Source: Neotamlana nanhaiensis
GTDB taxonomy: Bacteria; Bacteroidota; Bacteroidia; Flavobacteriales; Flavobacteriaceae
Direction: 5' to 3'
Length of the DNA stretch: 64,000 nucleotides
Assembly: GCF_000943555.1 (NCBI RefSeq)
Contig: NZ_JTDV01000002.1
Span: 360,831-424,830 of the forward strand
Each line of letters starts with the position of its first letter. The first letter of the stretch is position 1. The notes beneath the pieces are model-generated. The model was given only the letters and a program-made list of their open reading frames with translations. It had not been told where the DNA came from and searched no databases. This document shows positions 36,644 through 45,037 of the stretch, piece by piece. Position numbers and translations under genes: made by a program.

Positions 36644-38653
36644 ATGTCTGAAGAAACAAAATCGCTCAACTTTATCGAGCATATTATTGAAGAAGATTTA
36701 GCTAACGGATTAGCTAAAGATAAACTACGTTTTCGTTTTCCGCCAGAGCCAAACGGCTATTTACACATTGGGCACACCAAGGCTATTGGTATTAGTTTTG
36801 GCTTAGGATTAAAGTACAACGCGCCTGTAAATTTAAGGTTCGACGACACTAATCCTGCAAAAGAAGAACAGGAATATGTCGATGCTATTAAAAAGGATAT
36901 CGCTTGGTTAGGTTACCAATGGGAAAACGAATTATACTCTTCAGATTATTTCCAGCAATTGTACGATTGGGCGGTTCAGTTAATAAAAGATGGTAAAGCC
37001 TATGTAGATTCGCAATCGAGTGAAGCTATGGCAGAACAAAAAGGCACACCAACACAACCCGGTGTAGATGGTCCTTACAGAAACAGAACGGTTGAAGAAA
37101 ACTTAGACCTTTTTACACGCATGAAAAATGGTGAGTTTGAAGAAGGTGAACATATTTTGCGTGCCAAAATAGACATGCAACATACCAACATGCTTATGCG
37201 CGACCCTATTATGTATCGGGTTATTAAAAAGCATCATCACCGTACAGGAAACGATTGGTGTATATACCCAATGTACGATTGGACGCATGGTGAGAGTGAT
37301 TACATAGAGCAAATTTCACACAGTTTATGTTCATTAGAATTTAAACCACACCGCGAGCTTTACGATTGGTTTAAAGAGCAGGTTTACGATTACTCGAAAG
37401 CCGAATACCCCATGTTACCAAAGCAACGTGAGTTTGCTCGTTTAAACCTAAGTTATACTATAATGAGTAAGCGAAAGCTACTAAAATTGGTTGAAGATAA
37501 GGTGGTTTCTGGATGGGACGACCCGCGTATGCCAACCATTTCTGGGTTGCGTCGTCGTGGTTACACACCAGCATCGTTGCGAAAATTTGTTGATACCGTT
37601 GGTGTGGCTAAACGCGAAAATGTGATTGATGTAGCGCTTTTAGAATTCTGCGTTCGTGAAGATTTAAACAAAACAGCTCCGCGCGTTATGGCGGTTTTAA
37701 ATCCGTTAAAAGTTGTTATAACCAATTATCCTGACGGAAAAGAGGAGTGGCTTGACGCGGAAAATAATCCAGAGGATGAAAGTGCAGGATCAAGAAAAGT
37801 ACCGTTTTCAAAAGAAATTTACATCGAGCAAACCGATTTTAAAGAGGAGGCAAGTAGTAAATTCTTCAGACTAAAATTAGGTGGAGAAGTGAGGTTGAAA
37901 AATGCCTATATTATAAAAGCTGAAAACGTGATTAAAGATGCCAACGGAAACATAACTGAAGTGCATTGTACTTACGATACCGATACCTCTAAAAAAGTGA
38001 AAGGTACCTTGCATTGGGTATCTATTAAACATGCTGTAAAAGCCGAAGTTAGAGAATACGATCGTTTGTTTATGGATGAAGCACCAGATAGCCACGACGG
38101 AAAAGATTTTATGGCGTTTTTAAATCCAAATTCTTTAAAAGTTATTGAAGCTTTTGTAGAGCCAAGTTTAGCTGAAGCTAAAATAGGCGAGCAGTTTCAG
38201 TTTCAACGTTTAGGTTATTTTAATGTAGATGACGATTCTAAACCAGAAGCGTTAGTTTTTAATAAAACTGTTGGTTTACGCGATAGTTGGGCAAAACAAG
38301 CGCCGAAGCAAAATAACGCGCCACAACCGCAACAAAACAAGCCACAGCAACAACGCAAGGCTATAAATGTGGTGCAACAATTGGGTAAAAAATACACCAA
38401 TTATCCGCCAGAAAAGCAAGAAAAAGTTAAAGCTGAAATATTAGAACTTGCCAAAGATGTTAGCTACGACGAGTTAGAACCTCTTTTTAACACCGCAGTT
38501 AAAAAAGTAGGAACACGTATAGCAGCTATGTTGGTGTTGCAAGTCAAATTAAGTGAAGGTCAAGAGCGTAACGAAGCTATTAATAGTTTTATTGAAAAGG
38601 CTCTGGATGATAAAAGCGAATTGCTAGTAGCTGAAGCAAAAGAGATAGCTTAA
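36644..38653 (+). CDS. glnS: Glutaminyl-tRNA synthetase with C-terminal extension
   Basis: Charges tRNA-Gln with glutamine. The class I HIGH motif is H41-I-G-H44 in PEPNGYLHIGHTKA. The KMSKS equivalent is IMSKRKL near residue 278. DDTNPAKEEQEYVDAI and the GlnRS-type core confirm GlnRS rather than GluRS; a separate gltX lies at 45864. The core ends near residue 550, followed by a Q/P/N-rich linker (about 553-575) and a ~95-residue helical tail. Bacteroidota GlnRS with an appended YqeY-like domain are known; this tail may be a form of that, but I could not confirm it by motif. Two repeat units follow the stop codon. Confidence 0.94.
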   Translation: MSEETKSLNFIEHIIEEDLANGLAKDKLRFRFPPEPNGYLHIGHTKAIGISFGLGLKYNAPVNLRFDDTNPAKEEQEYVDAIKKDIAWLGYQWENELYSSDYFQQLYDWAVQLIKDGKAYVDSQSSEAMAEQKGTPTQPGVDGPYRNRTVEENLDLFTRMKNGEFEEGEHILRAKIDMQHTNMLMRDPIMYRVIKKHHHRTGNDWCIYPMYDWTHGESDYIEQISHSLCSLEFKPHRELYDWFKEQVYDYSKAEYPMLPKQREFARLNLSYTIMSKRKLLKLVEDKVVSGWDDPRMPTISGLRRRGYTPASLRKFVDTVGVAKRENVIDVALLEFCVREDLNKTAPRVMAVLNPLKVVITNYPDGKEEWLDAENNPEDESAGSRKVPFSKEIYIEQTDFKEEASSKFFRLKLGGEVRLKNAYIIKAENVIKDANGNITEVHCTYDTDTSKKVKGTLHWVSIKHAVKAEVREYDRLFMDEAPDSHDGKDFMAFLNPNSLKVIEAFVEPSLAEAKIGEQFQFQRLGYFNVDDDSKPEALVFNKTVGLRDSWAKQAPKQNNAPQPQQNKPQQQRKAINVVQQLGKKYTNYPPEKQEKVKAEILELAKDVSYDELEPLFNTAVKKVGTRIAAMLVLQVKLSEGQERNEAINSFIEKALDDKSELLVAEAKEIA

Positions 38654-38660
38654 TTTTTTT

Positions 38661-38712
38661 TGTCAATTCGAGTAATTCTGAGATTACGAAGCATTGTATC
38701 GAGAATTTTTTA
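38661..38712. repeat. Half copy of the dispersed repeat
   Basis: GTCAATTCGAGTAATTCTGAG... TTGTATCGAGAA matches the right half of the full repeat that begins 19 bp downstream. Confidence 0.6.
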
Positions 38713-38730
38713 GCGTAAAGTTTCAAAACC

Positions 38731-38870
38731 TTCTCGATACAGATTTGCTCCGTTGCGCTTCGCAAATCTACTCGAAGTGACAAAACGTTATTCGGAATAG
38801 CTATTAGTTGTTTTTTAAAATCCACCGTCAATTCGAGTGATTCCGAGGCACGAGGAATTGTATCGAGAAT
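38731..38870. repeat. Dispersed ~140-bp repeat, copy A
   Basis: It begins TTCTCGATAC and ends GTATCGAGAA, giving 10-bp terminal inverted repeats. Inside is a short palindrome (GATTTGCTCCGTTGCGC / GCTTCGCAAATC). About 85% identical by eye to copy B at 40676-40814. Both copies lie directly outside the DUF1761-acetyltransferase pair in the same orientation. No coding frame is evident. Confidence 0.8.
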
Positions 38871-38948
38871 AGTTCGAGCAGGAACTTTTTTTTATGTAAT
38901 ATTCATTTTTTAGTTATCTTTAAATACTAACATTAACTAATTAACATT

Positions 38949-39434
38949 ATGGATTTTATAAACCCTTTTGCAATTGTAGTTGCAGCAGTTTCGGCTTTGG
39001 TTATCGGATTTATTTGGTATAACCCTAAGGTTTTTGGTACCGCTTGGATGAAAGCTGCCGACATGACCGACGAAAAAATTAAAGGAGGTAACATGGCCAA
39101 AATTTTTGGTTTAGCGTTGTTATTTGCTTTTCTTTTAGCAAGTGCTTTACCAGGTATTGTGGTACACCAAATGGGCGTTTTTAGCTTGGTTGGAGGCGAT
39201 CCTGCAAATGCGTTACCATCGTACGAAGCCATTATGAGCGACTACGGAAGTGCCTTTAGAACCTTTAAACATGGCGCTTTTCACGGTGTGCTTTCAGGTA
39301 TTTTTATTGCATTACCAATTATAGGAACTAATGCCTTATTTGAACGAAAAAGTGCTAAATACATTTTTATAAATGCAGGATATTGGATTGTAACACTCGG
39401 TGTTATGGGTGCTATTATTTGCGGTTGGAATTAA
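38949..39434 (+). CDS. DUF1761 membrane protein
   Basis: A 161-residue integral membrane protein with about four helices. The N-terminal INPFAIVVAAVSALVIGFIWYNPKVFGTAWMKA and the central FRTFKHGAFHGVLSGIFIALPIIGTNALFE match the DUF1761 family (function unknown). A good hairpin terminator follows at 39462. The gene sits between two direct repeats together with the FemAB-like gene. Confidence 0.85.
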   Translation: MDFINPFAIVVAAVSALVIGFIWYNPKVFGTAWMKAADMTDEKIKGGNMAKIFGLALLFAFLLASALPGIVVHQMGVFSLVGGDPANALPSYEAIMSDYGSAFRTFKHGAFHGVLSGIFIALPIIGTNALFERKSAKYIFINAGYWIVTLGVMGAIICGWN

Positions 39435-39461
39435 GAATTTTTGTAAGGATTTAACATAAAT

Positions 39462-39495
39462 AGAGACTGAGAATTGTATTTTTCAGTCTTTTTTA
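39462..39495 (+). terminator. Terminator after the DUF1761 gene
   Basis: AGACTGA (39464-39470) pairs with TCAGTCT (39483-39489) and is followed by TTTTT. Confidence 0.7.
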
Positions 39496-39506
39496 TTTCA
39501 GCGTAA

Positions 39507-40664
39507 TTGATACACTTTAAAATCTATACTTCCCCAAACGAACTTCCCAAATTATGGGATAGTTTTGTAGCTCATGATGCGTTTTTACAAAGCGCTTATT
39601 TTAAAGCTATTAAAAAGGCTTCGCCAGAAAATATTAGTTGGTTTTTTGTAGGGGTATTTAAAAATGAGACTTTGGTTGGAGTGGCTGTAACGCAGCGTGT
39701 GGAGTTGTATTTAAAAGATATTTTTCGTGATGAAAAAGACCGCTGCTTAAAAACACTGTTTCAAGATTGGATTGCTAAAATATTAAGAGGAAATATTTTA
39801 GTAGTTGGTAATTTAATGCAAACAGGTCAGCATGCCATGTATTTTGATGAAAGGGAATTAACTTATTCGGCCTTTTTAAAAACACTTTTAAAGGCGGTTG
39901 ATGCTATTAAAGTGTCCATTAAAAAAACAGACCACAAGAAAATAAGAGCGGTTATGCTCAAAGATTTTTTTGAAACTAACCCAATTCATAAAGAGACTGC
40001 TGTTTTTAAAAAAGCGAATTTATATCAAGTAAAAGTACAGCCCAATATGTTGCTTTCGGTACCAAAGCATTGGCATCAATTCGATGATTACATTGCAGAT
40101 CTTACCAAGAAATATCGCGATAGGTATAAGCGTGCTCGTAAGAAGTTAAACGGCATTCAAACTAGAGAATTAACGCTTGAAGCTATTCAAGAGCATCAAA
40201 ACACCTTACATAGTTATTACTTAAATGTATCGAACAATGCGAAGTTTAACACCTTTATTTTACCTGAAAATCATTTTTATAATTTAAAAGAAGCCTTACA
40301 AGAAAACTTTAAGGTTTTTGGCTATTTTTTAAAGGACGAATTGGTTGGTTTTTACACGTTAATTTTAAATAATGATAGTTTAGAAACCTATTTTTTAGGC
40401 TACCACGTGGAACATCAATACATAAATAAGTTGTATTTAAACATGCTTTACGACATGCTAAAATTTGGTATCGAACATCAGTTTAAAACCGTGGTTTATG
40501 CCCGTACCGCTATGGCTATAAAGAGTTCGGTTGGTGCAAAGGCAAAACCTATGTTGGTGTACATGAAACATACCAATGTTTTGATTAATGCCTTGTTGAA
40601 TCCTATTTTCAAGTTGATGAATCCTAAGCAAGATTGGGAAGAACGGCATCCGTTTAAAATGTAA
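39507..40664 (+). CDS. GNAT/FemAB-like acyltransferase
   Basis: A 385-residue cytoplasmic protein with two GNAT-like halves. The second half shows DYIADLTKKYRDRYKRARKKL, FKVFGYFLKDELVGFYTLILNNDSLETYFLGYHVEHQYINKLYLNMLYDMLKFGIEHQFKTVVYARTA in outline, typical of FemAB/peptidogalycan-type (BioF2-like) acetyltransferases. The start codon is TTG; no in-frame ATG lies near the conserved start. The substrate is unknown, possibly an aminoacyl or acyl group for envelope molecules. It is flanked by a terminator and repeat copy B. Confidence 0.75.
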   Translation: MIHFKIYTSPNELPKLWDSFVAHDAFLQSAYFKAIKKASPENISWFFVGVFKNETLVGVAVTQRVELYLKDIFRDEKDRCLKTLFQDWIAKILRGNILVVGNLMQTGQHAMYFDERELTYSAFLKTLLKAVDAIKVSIKKTDHKKIRAVMLKDFFETNPIHKETAVFKKANLYQVKVQPNMLLSVPKHWHQFDDYIADLTKKYRDRYKRARKKLNGIQTRELTLEAIQEHQNTLHSYYLNVSNNAKFNTFILPENHFYNLKEALQENFKVFGYFLKDELVGFYTLILNNDSLETYFLGYHVEHQYINKLYLNMLYDMLKFGIEHQFKTVVYARTAMAIKSSVGAKAKPMLVYMKHTNVLINALLNPIFKLMNPKQDWEERHPFKM

Positions 40665-40675
40665 GTTTTAATTAG

Positions 40676-40814
40676 TTCTCGATACAAATTTGCTCCGTTG
40701 CGCTTCGCAAATCCACGCGAAGTAACGAACCGTTTTTCAGAATTGCTACTAGTTGTTTTTAAAATCTACTGTCAATTCGAGTGATTCTAAGGCACGAAGA
40801 ATTATATCGAGAAT
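40676..40814. repeat. Dispersed ~140-bp repeat, copy B
   Basis: Same structure as copy A (38731-38870): it starts TTCTCGATAC, contains TTTGCTCCGTTGCGCTTCGC and AATTCGAGTGATTCTAAGG, and ends TATCGAGAAT. It begins 11 bp after the acyltransferase stop. Confidence 0.8.
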
Positions 40815-40888
40815 CATTTAAAAACAAGAATTAGTTCTTACCAAGAATTAAAAATTCACGATATTTACAAAGCAAACCAACTACCAAA

Positions 40889-42553
40889 ATGAGCTTACGA
40901 TCGCTAATACTAATTATTATAAATAGCCTTGTGTTTTTGGTAATTGTATTGCTGTCTATTACGTTTTACAATCAGTTTTCAAAGGTTTTAGACGATAGAA
41001 TTCTGCTTCAGCTTAACTCGATTAAAACGCTTAAACAAATACAAATTGAGCGTTTAATAGCTTCCGAATGGGAAAATTTTAAAAACAATCCGGAAACGGC
41101 ACCCTTCAGCGACAGCTTAAAAATTGTAAATTCAAAACAGATCTTTTCATCCTCGGGAGTTTACGATTTAACCAAATTTCATTCAGGTAAAAAAACATCA
41201 ATAGCTTTGGTTTTGCGCGATAGCAATCAAACAAAAATGAAAGTTATTGATTATAATAAGATTAAAAACATCCTTTTAGAACGCACCGGAATGGGTGAAT
41301 CTGGCGAGTCATATTTGGTTGGTCAAGACTTTCATTTACGTTCGCAATCGCGCTTTTTAACCCAAAAAATACCTGCATCTATTTTAGCAAAAACAGTTGG
41401 CGTAACACAAGCGTTTTTAGGAAAGTCGGGTAGAGGCATTTATCCCGATTATCGCGGTATTGACGTGTATGGCGTTTACGATGTTATAGAGGTTGAAAAT
41501 TTAAAACTCGCCATAGTATCCGAGATTGACGAAAGCGAAGTGAATGCGCCATTAAAAGATTTGCGCTTACGGCTTTTTGGTTTAATTGTTTTGGTTACGG
41601 TTTTGGCTATAATTCTGTCGCTGTTTTTAACGCGGATTATCACGAAGCCTGTCGAGAACATGAAAAGTAGCTTAAAAATTATGGCGAATGGCGATTATTC
41701 AGGGACTGAGCAGTTTCATAAAAATTCCACCGAAATAAGTGAAATGTTTGATGCACTTGGGCAATTGAAAAAGTCGTTGCAAGGTGCTGTAAGTTTTTCG
41801 GAAGACATAGGAAAAATGAATTTAAATGCACAATACACACCAAAAAGTACCAACGATGTTTTGGGTAAAAGTTTGGTAAAAATGCGCGATAAACTTATTG
41901 AATTCCGTAATAACGAAAACAAAAACAGATTAAACACCAAACGCCAGTTGGTTGATGGTTTAGAAAACCAACGCCGCCGTTTAGCGCGCGAACTTCACGA
42001 TGGTTTAGGTCCGTTATTAACTTCATTAAAATTTTATATCGATAATAAAATTGAAAGTGAAGCGCAGCGTGTTGATATGAAAACCATTTTAGATGAAACC
42101 ATAGCAGAAATCCGGGTGATGTCTAACGCTTTAATGCCTTCGAGTATTGATGATTTTGGTGTTGGTACAGCCATTTTAAACTTCATTGAAAGCATAAAAA
42201 ATTCTACCGAAACCAAAATTGTTTTCGAAGATTTAACTAAACAAAAGGATAGTAAAATAACTAAAAATCAGCAGATTAATATTTTTAGAATTACTCAAGA
42301 ATTAATAAACAATACCTTAAAACACGCTACAGCTAAAACCATTAGAATTACCTTATCGGAATTTGACGATTTTATCTCGCTTTTTTATTTTGATGATGGT
42401 ATAGGTTTTAACTTAAACCACGTAACTTTAGGTTCTGGAATTTCAAATATTAAGGAACGTGTTGATATTTGTAACGGCGAAGTTAACATAAATTCGCAAG
42501 CAGGAAGTACCACTTTTGAAATTGAATTACCCATCGATCATGACTCCAATTAA
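40889..42553 (+). CDS. Sensor histidine kinase (NarL/DesK-type, HisKA_3)
   Basis: A 554-residue membrane sensor. TM1 is at about residues 6-28, an extracytoplasmic sensor of about 200 residues follows, TM2 is at about 228-250, then a HAMP domain (ITKPVENMKSSLKIMANGDY). The HisKA_3 phosphoacceptor is H370 in RRLARELHDGLGP. HATPase boxes are NNTLKHATAK, FYFDDGIGF and LGSGISNIKERV. The signal is unknown; the sensor contains GESGESYLVGQDFHLRSQSR, a Cache-like pattern. It overlaps the response regulator gene, so the two form one system. Confidence 0.92.
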   Translation: MSLRSLILIIINSLVFLVIVLLSITFYNQFSKVLDDRILLQLNSIKTLKQIQIERLIASEWENFKNNPETAPFSDSLKIVNSKQIFSSSGVYDLTKFHSGKKTSIALVLRDSNQTKMKVIDYNKIKNILLERTGMGESGESYLVGQDFHLRSQSRFLTQKIPASILAKTVGVTQAFLGKSGRGIYPDYRGIDVYGVYDVIEVENLKLAIVSEIDESEVNAPLKDLRLRLFGLIVLVTVLAIILSLFLTRIITKPVENMKSSLKIMANGDYSGTEQFHKNSTEISEMFDALGQLKKSLQGAVSFSEDIGKMNLNAQYTPKSTNDVLGKSLVKMRDKLIEFRNNENKNRLNTKRQLVDGLENQRRRLARELHDGLGPLLTSLKFYIDNKIESEAQRVDMKTILDETIAEIRVMSNALMPSSIDDFGVGTAILNFIESIKNSTETKIVFEDLTKQKDSKITKNQQINIFRITQELINNTLKHATAKTIRITLSEFDDFISLFYFDDGIGFNLNHVTLGSGISNIKERVDICNGEVNINSQAGSTTFEIELPIDHDSN

Positions 42554-43172
42554 ACTTATAATAGCCGACGACCACGAACTGTTTAGAAATGGTTTAAACG
42601 AACTTTTAAAAAAGTACGACGATGTGCAGGTTGTTGCCCTTGTTGAAGATGGTAATGTGTTATTTCAAGAGCTTGAAAAACATACTGATGTTGCTATGGT
42701 TTTGCTCGATATTACCATGCCAAATATGGATGGTTTTGAGGTTTTAAATACTTTAAAAAATAGAAATTCTCAGGTTAAGCCTATTGTTATTTCAATGCAC
42801 GACGAAGGTAATTATATAGCAAGTTGCGCTAAAAACGGAGCTTATAGTTATTTGTTAAAAAACACCGATCAAGAAGAGCTGATAAAAACCATTAGAATAG
42901 TGAATGATGGTAAAAAATATTTTCATCCGCAGATAGCCGAAAAAATGATAAACTATATGTCGGAACAATCGGTTAGTGAAAATTTATTATCTAATAAAGA
43001 GAAAGAAGTATTAGGTTTAATTGCTAAAGGTTTAACCACCAAAGAAATCGCTAAACAATTGTTTGTAAGTAGCCGAACTATTGAGACACATCGTGCCAAT
43101 ATTATTAAAAAGCTGGAAGCAAAAAACACTGCCGAACTTATTAAGAAGGCCACTGAAATTAATTTAATATAA
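42540..43172 (+). CDS. Response regulator, NarL/FixJ type
   Basis: A 210-residue transcription factor, partner of the overlapping kinase. The receiver domain has DDHELF and phospho-acceptor D57 in VLLDITMPNMDGF, with the switch Lys in YLLKNTD. A LuxR-type HTH follows (LLSNKEKEVLGLIAKGLTTKEIAKQLFVSSRTIETHRANIIKKL). The ATG at 42540 is preferred over an upstream TTG at 42516 because MTPIKLIIADDHELF fits the family N-terminus; it overlaps the kinase by 14 nt. The target may be the small secreted-protein gene downstream, but that is only positional inference. Confidence 0.94.
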   Translation: MTPIKLIIADDHELFRNGLNELLKKYDDVQVVALVEDGNVLFQELEKHTDVAMVLLDITMPNMDGFEVLNTLKNRNSQVKPIVISMHDEGNYIASCAKNGAYSYLLKNTDQEELIKTIRIVNDGKKYFHPQIAEKMINYMSEQSVSENLLSNKEKEVLGLIAKGLTTKEIAKQLFVSSRTIETHRANIIKKLEAKNTAELIKKATEINLI

Positions 43173-43250
43173 TAACTATTGGTTCTGTTTTAGAAAGATA
43201 AAATGTGGCTAAATTTCTAGAAACTAATTATTAATTGAATACTATTTTAA

Positions 43251-43320
43251 GTCTACTTTGAGCGCAGTCGAAAGGTCTAAGAGTTACTAAAATTAGGTTT
43301 TGACAGAACTCAAAATGACA
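43251..43320. repeat. Degraded copy of the palindromic intergenic repeat
   Basis: The left arm CTTTGAGCGCAGTCGAAAGG (43256-43275) matches the element at 11345. The right arm (43299-43320, TTTTGACAGAACTCAAAATGACA) has diverged. Confidence 0.55.
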
Positions 43321-43445
43321 TCGACTTCTACCGAAAAATTAAAAAAAATCAGTATAAATACGGATGCCGTTTCGGTAGTTTCATAGATATGTACACTGTC
43401 TATTCTGGACTTAATTTTACATGTAAATTAAAAAAGGAATATGAC

Positions 43446-43766
43446 ATGAAAAAAGTAGCTATAATAGCCATTGCATTAGTGTTTACTGCTAGTGCTTTTG
43501 CACAAAAGAGAAATGAATTTAAAGGGCCAGCATACAAAAACTACAAACCTTGGCAACACGATGTTGAACCTACTGTGGTTTATACGGTTGTAGAAAAGGA
43601 AAACCTAACAGGGCCAGAATATAAAAACCAAAAAGTTTGGGAAAAAGACAATACAGAAGCTTATAAAGTAATTACTATTGGCACAAAACGATCGAAATTA
43701 AAAGGACCTGCTTACAAGAATTATAAAGCTTGGATGCACAAAGAGCAAGAAAATAAAGACTCTTAA
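43446..43766 (+). CDS. Small secreted protein with three GPxYKNxKxW repeats
   Basis: A 106-residue exported protein: signal MKKVAIIAIALVFTASAFAQ, then three repeats of the form K/T-GP-(A/E)-YKN-x-K-x-W (KGPAYKNYKPW, TGPEYKNQKVW, KGPAYKNYKAW) spaced by about 30 residues. The mature chain is basic and rich in Lys, Tyr and Trp. I do not recognise a named family. The ATG at 43446 is chosen over an upstream in-frame ATG (43389) because the signal peptide starts there. It lies downstream of the two-component system and could be its target or output (inference). Confidence 0.75.
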   Translation: MKKVAIIAIALVFTASAFAQKRNEFKGPAYKNYKPWQHDVEPTVVYTVVEKENLTGPEYKNQKVWEKDNTEAYKVITIGTKRSKLKGPAYKNYKAWMHKEQENKDS

Positions 43767-43970
43767 TGTTCTAAAAATATATTTGTTAGTTTGAGTGTTA
43801 CTGTTATTGTAATGTATGGAAATTGATAGAATTTTGGATTTATAGATATTTTTCGATACACCCCAAATTACCCTATCACTTCAGGAAAAGGGGCACTCAA
43901 AAACTACAATATTTATCTTCAAAAATAATTTTAGTTAATTAGTTTTTTGAGTAAATTGTTTCTTAAGAGA

Positions 43971-44000
43971 AAAGCGGTTTTAAATTTTTAAAACCGCTTT
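43971..44000. terminator. Bidirectional terminator between the repeat-protein and SPFH genes
   Basis: A perfect 14-bp inverted repeat (AAAGCGGTTTTAAA at 43971-43984 and its complement at 43987-44000) lies between two convergent genes. Confidence 0.8.
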
Positions 44001-44023
44001 AGTATTAGTACAAGCTAAACTAT

Positions 44024-44959
44024 TTAGGCATCATTTTCATCATCTTTCTTTTTCTTAGCGTTTTTCATAGCTTCACCAATTTGGTTACTAGCTGTAAAAC
44101 TTGCTACCATATTATTTAACATGTCGCTACCTGCTTGTGGCGAATTAGGTAATAAAATAAGATTACTATTTGTTTCTTCACCAATAGATTGTAGTGTGTC
44201 GTAATGTTGTGTTACTACAATTAGGGCAGAGGCTTCTTGAGAGTTAATACCAACACGATTTAAAACTTCTACAGATTCTTCTAAACCACGCGCAATTTCA
44301 CGACGTTGGTCTGCAATACCTTGACCTTGTAAACGTTTGCTTTCGGCTTCAGCTTTGGCTTTTTCAACAATTAAAATACGCTGCGCGTCACCTTCGTATT
44401 GTGCAGCCGTTTTTTCGCGTTCTGCGGCGTTAATTCTGTTCATAGCAGCTTTTACTTGGGCATCTGGATCAATGTCGGTTACAAGCGTTTTAATAATATC
44501 GAAACCGTATTCTAGCATGGCATCGTTAAGTTCTGCCTTTACAGCTAAAGCAATATCATCTTTCTTAACAAAAACGTCATCAAGTTTCATTTTTGGTACT
44601 TCTGCACGAACTACATCAAATACATAACTAGTTATTTGCTCATGCGGATAGTCGAGTTTGTAAAATGCATCATAAACTTTTTGGTTAAGTACACGGTATT
44701 GTACAGATACTTTTAAGCGCACAAAAACATCATCTAAAGTTTTGGTTTCAACAATTACATCTAACTGCTGAATTTTTAAGCTTAATTTACCAGCAATTTT
44801 ATCAACTAAAGGAATTTTAAATTTTAAACCCGATTGGCGAATGCTGTGAAATTTACCAAAGCGTTCAATTATGGCGGCAGTTTGTTGTTTAACAATAAAA
44901 ATTGAAGAAATTAGAATTACGATTCCGAGAAAAAGAATGGGAATAAAAATATAGTCCAT
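44024..44959 (-). CDS. SPFH/band 7 (stomatin-like) membrane protein
   Basis: A 311-residue protein with one N-terminal membrane helix (IFIPILFLGIVILISSIFIV) followed by an SPFH domain (QTAAIIERFGKFHSIRQSGLKFKIPLVDKIAGKLSL). The flotillin-like coiled coil is rich in Ala/Glu (NRINAAEREKTAAQYEGDAQRILIVEKAKAEAESKRLQGQ). It likely oligomerises at the inner membrane as a scaffold for proteases or membrane microdomains. No NfeD partner is adjacent. The tail is charged (KKKKDDENDA). Confidence 0.92.
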   Translation of the reverse strand: MDYIFIPILFLGIVILISSIFIVKQQTAAIIERFGKFHSIRQSGLKFKIPLVDKIAGKLSLKIQQLDVIVETKTLDDVFVRLKVSVQYRVLNQKVYDAFYKLDYPHEQITSYVFDVVRAEVPKMKLDDVFVKKDDIALAVKAELNDAMLEYGFDIIKTLVTDIDPDAQVKAAMNRINAAEREKTAAQYEGDAQRILIVEKAKAEAESKRLQGQGIADQRREIARGLEESVEVLNRVGINSQEASALIVVTQHYDTLQSIGEETNSNLILLPNSPQAGSDMLNNMVASFTASNQIGEAMKNAKKKKDDENDA

Positions 44960-45009
44960 AATAAATTAGTTTAAATGATGGTTAAAAAATTAAGATACGA
45001 AATTAATGT

Positions 45010-45017
45010 TATATTTG
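45010..45017 (+). promoter_or_regulatory. Putative -7 promoter box for the PorT-like gene
   Basis: TATATTTG matches TAnnTTTG and lies 21 bp before the ATG at 45038 but downstream of the in-frame ATG at 44975. It thus supports the shorter reading frame. Confidence 0.5.
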
Positions 45018-45037
45018 ACGACAGATGTTCTCAACTT

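Noticed and set aside
40400-40416. CTACCACGTGGAACAT, resembling a third parS-like site
   Set aside because: It has mismatches in the left half and lies inside coding sequence (Tyr-His-Val-Glu-His of the acyltransferase), so chance is the better explanation.
42516-42539. TTG start for the response regulator, eight codons upstream
   Set aside because: The receiver domain normally begins at the MTPIKLIIADD position; the ATG at 42540 fits better.
43389-43445. N-terminal extension of the small GPxYKN-repeat protein
   Set aside because: The extension precedes a clean signal peptide starting at 43446, so it is probably untranslated leader.
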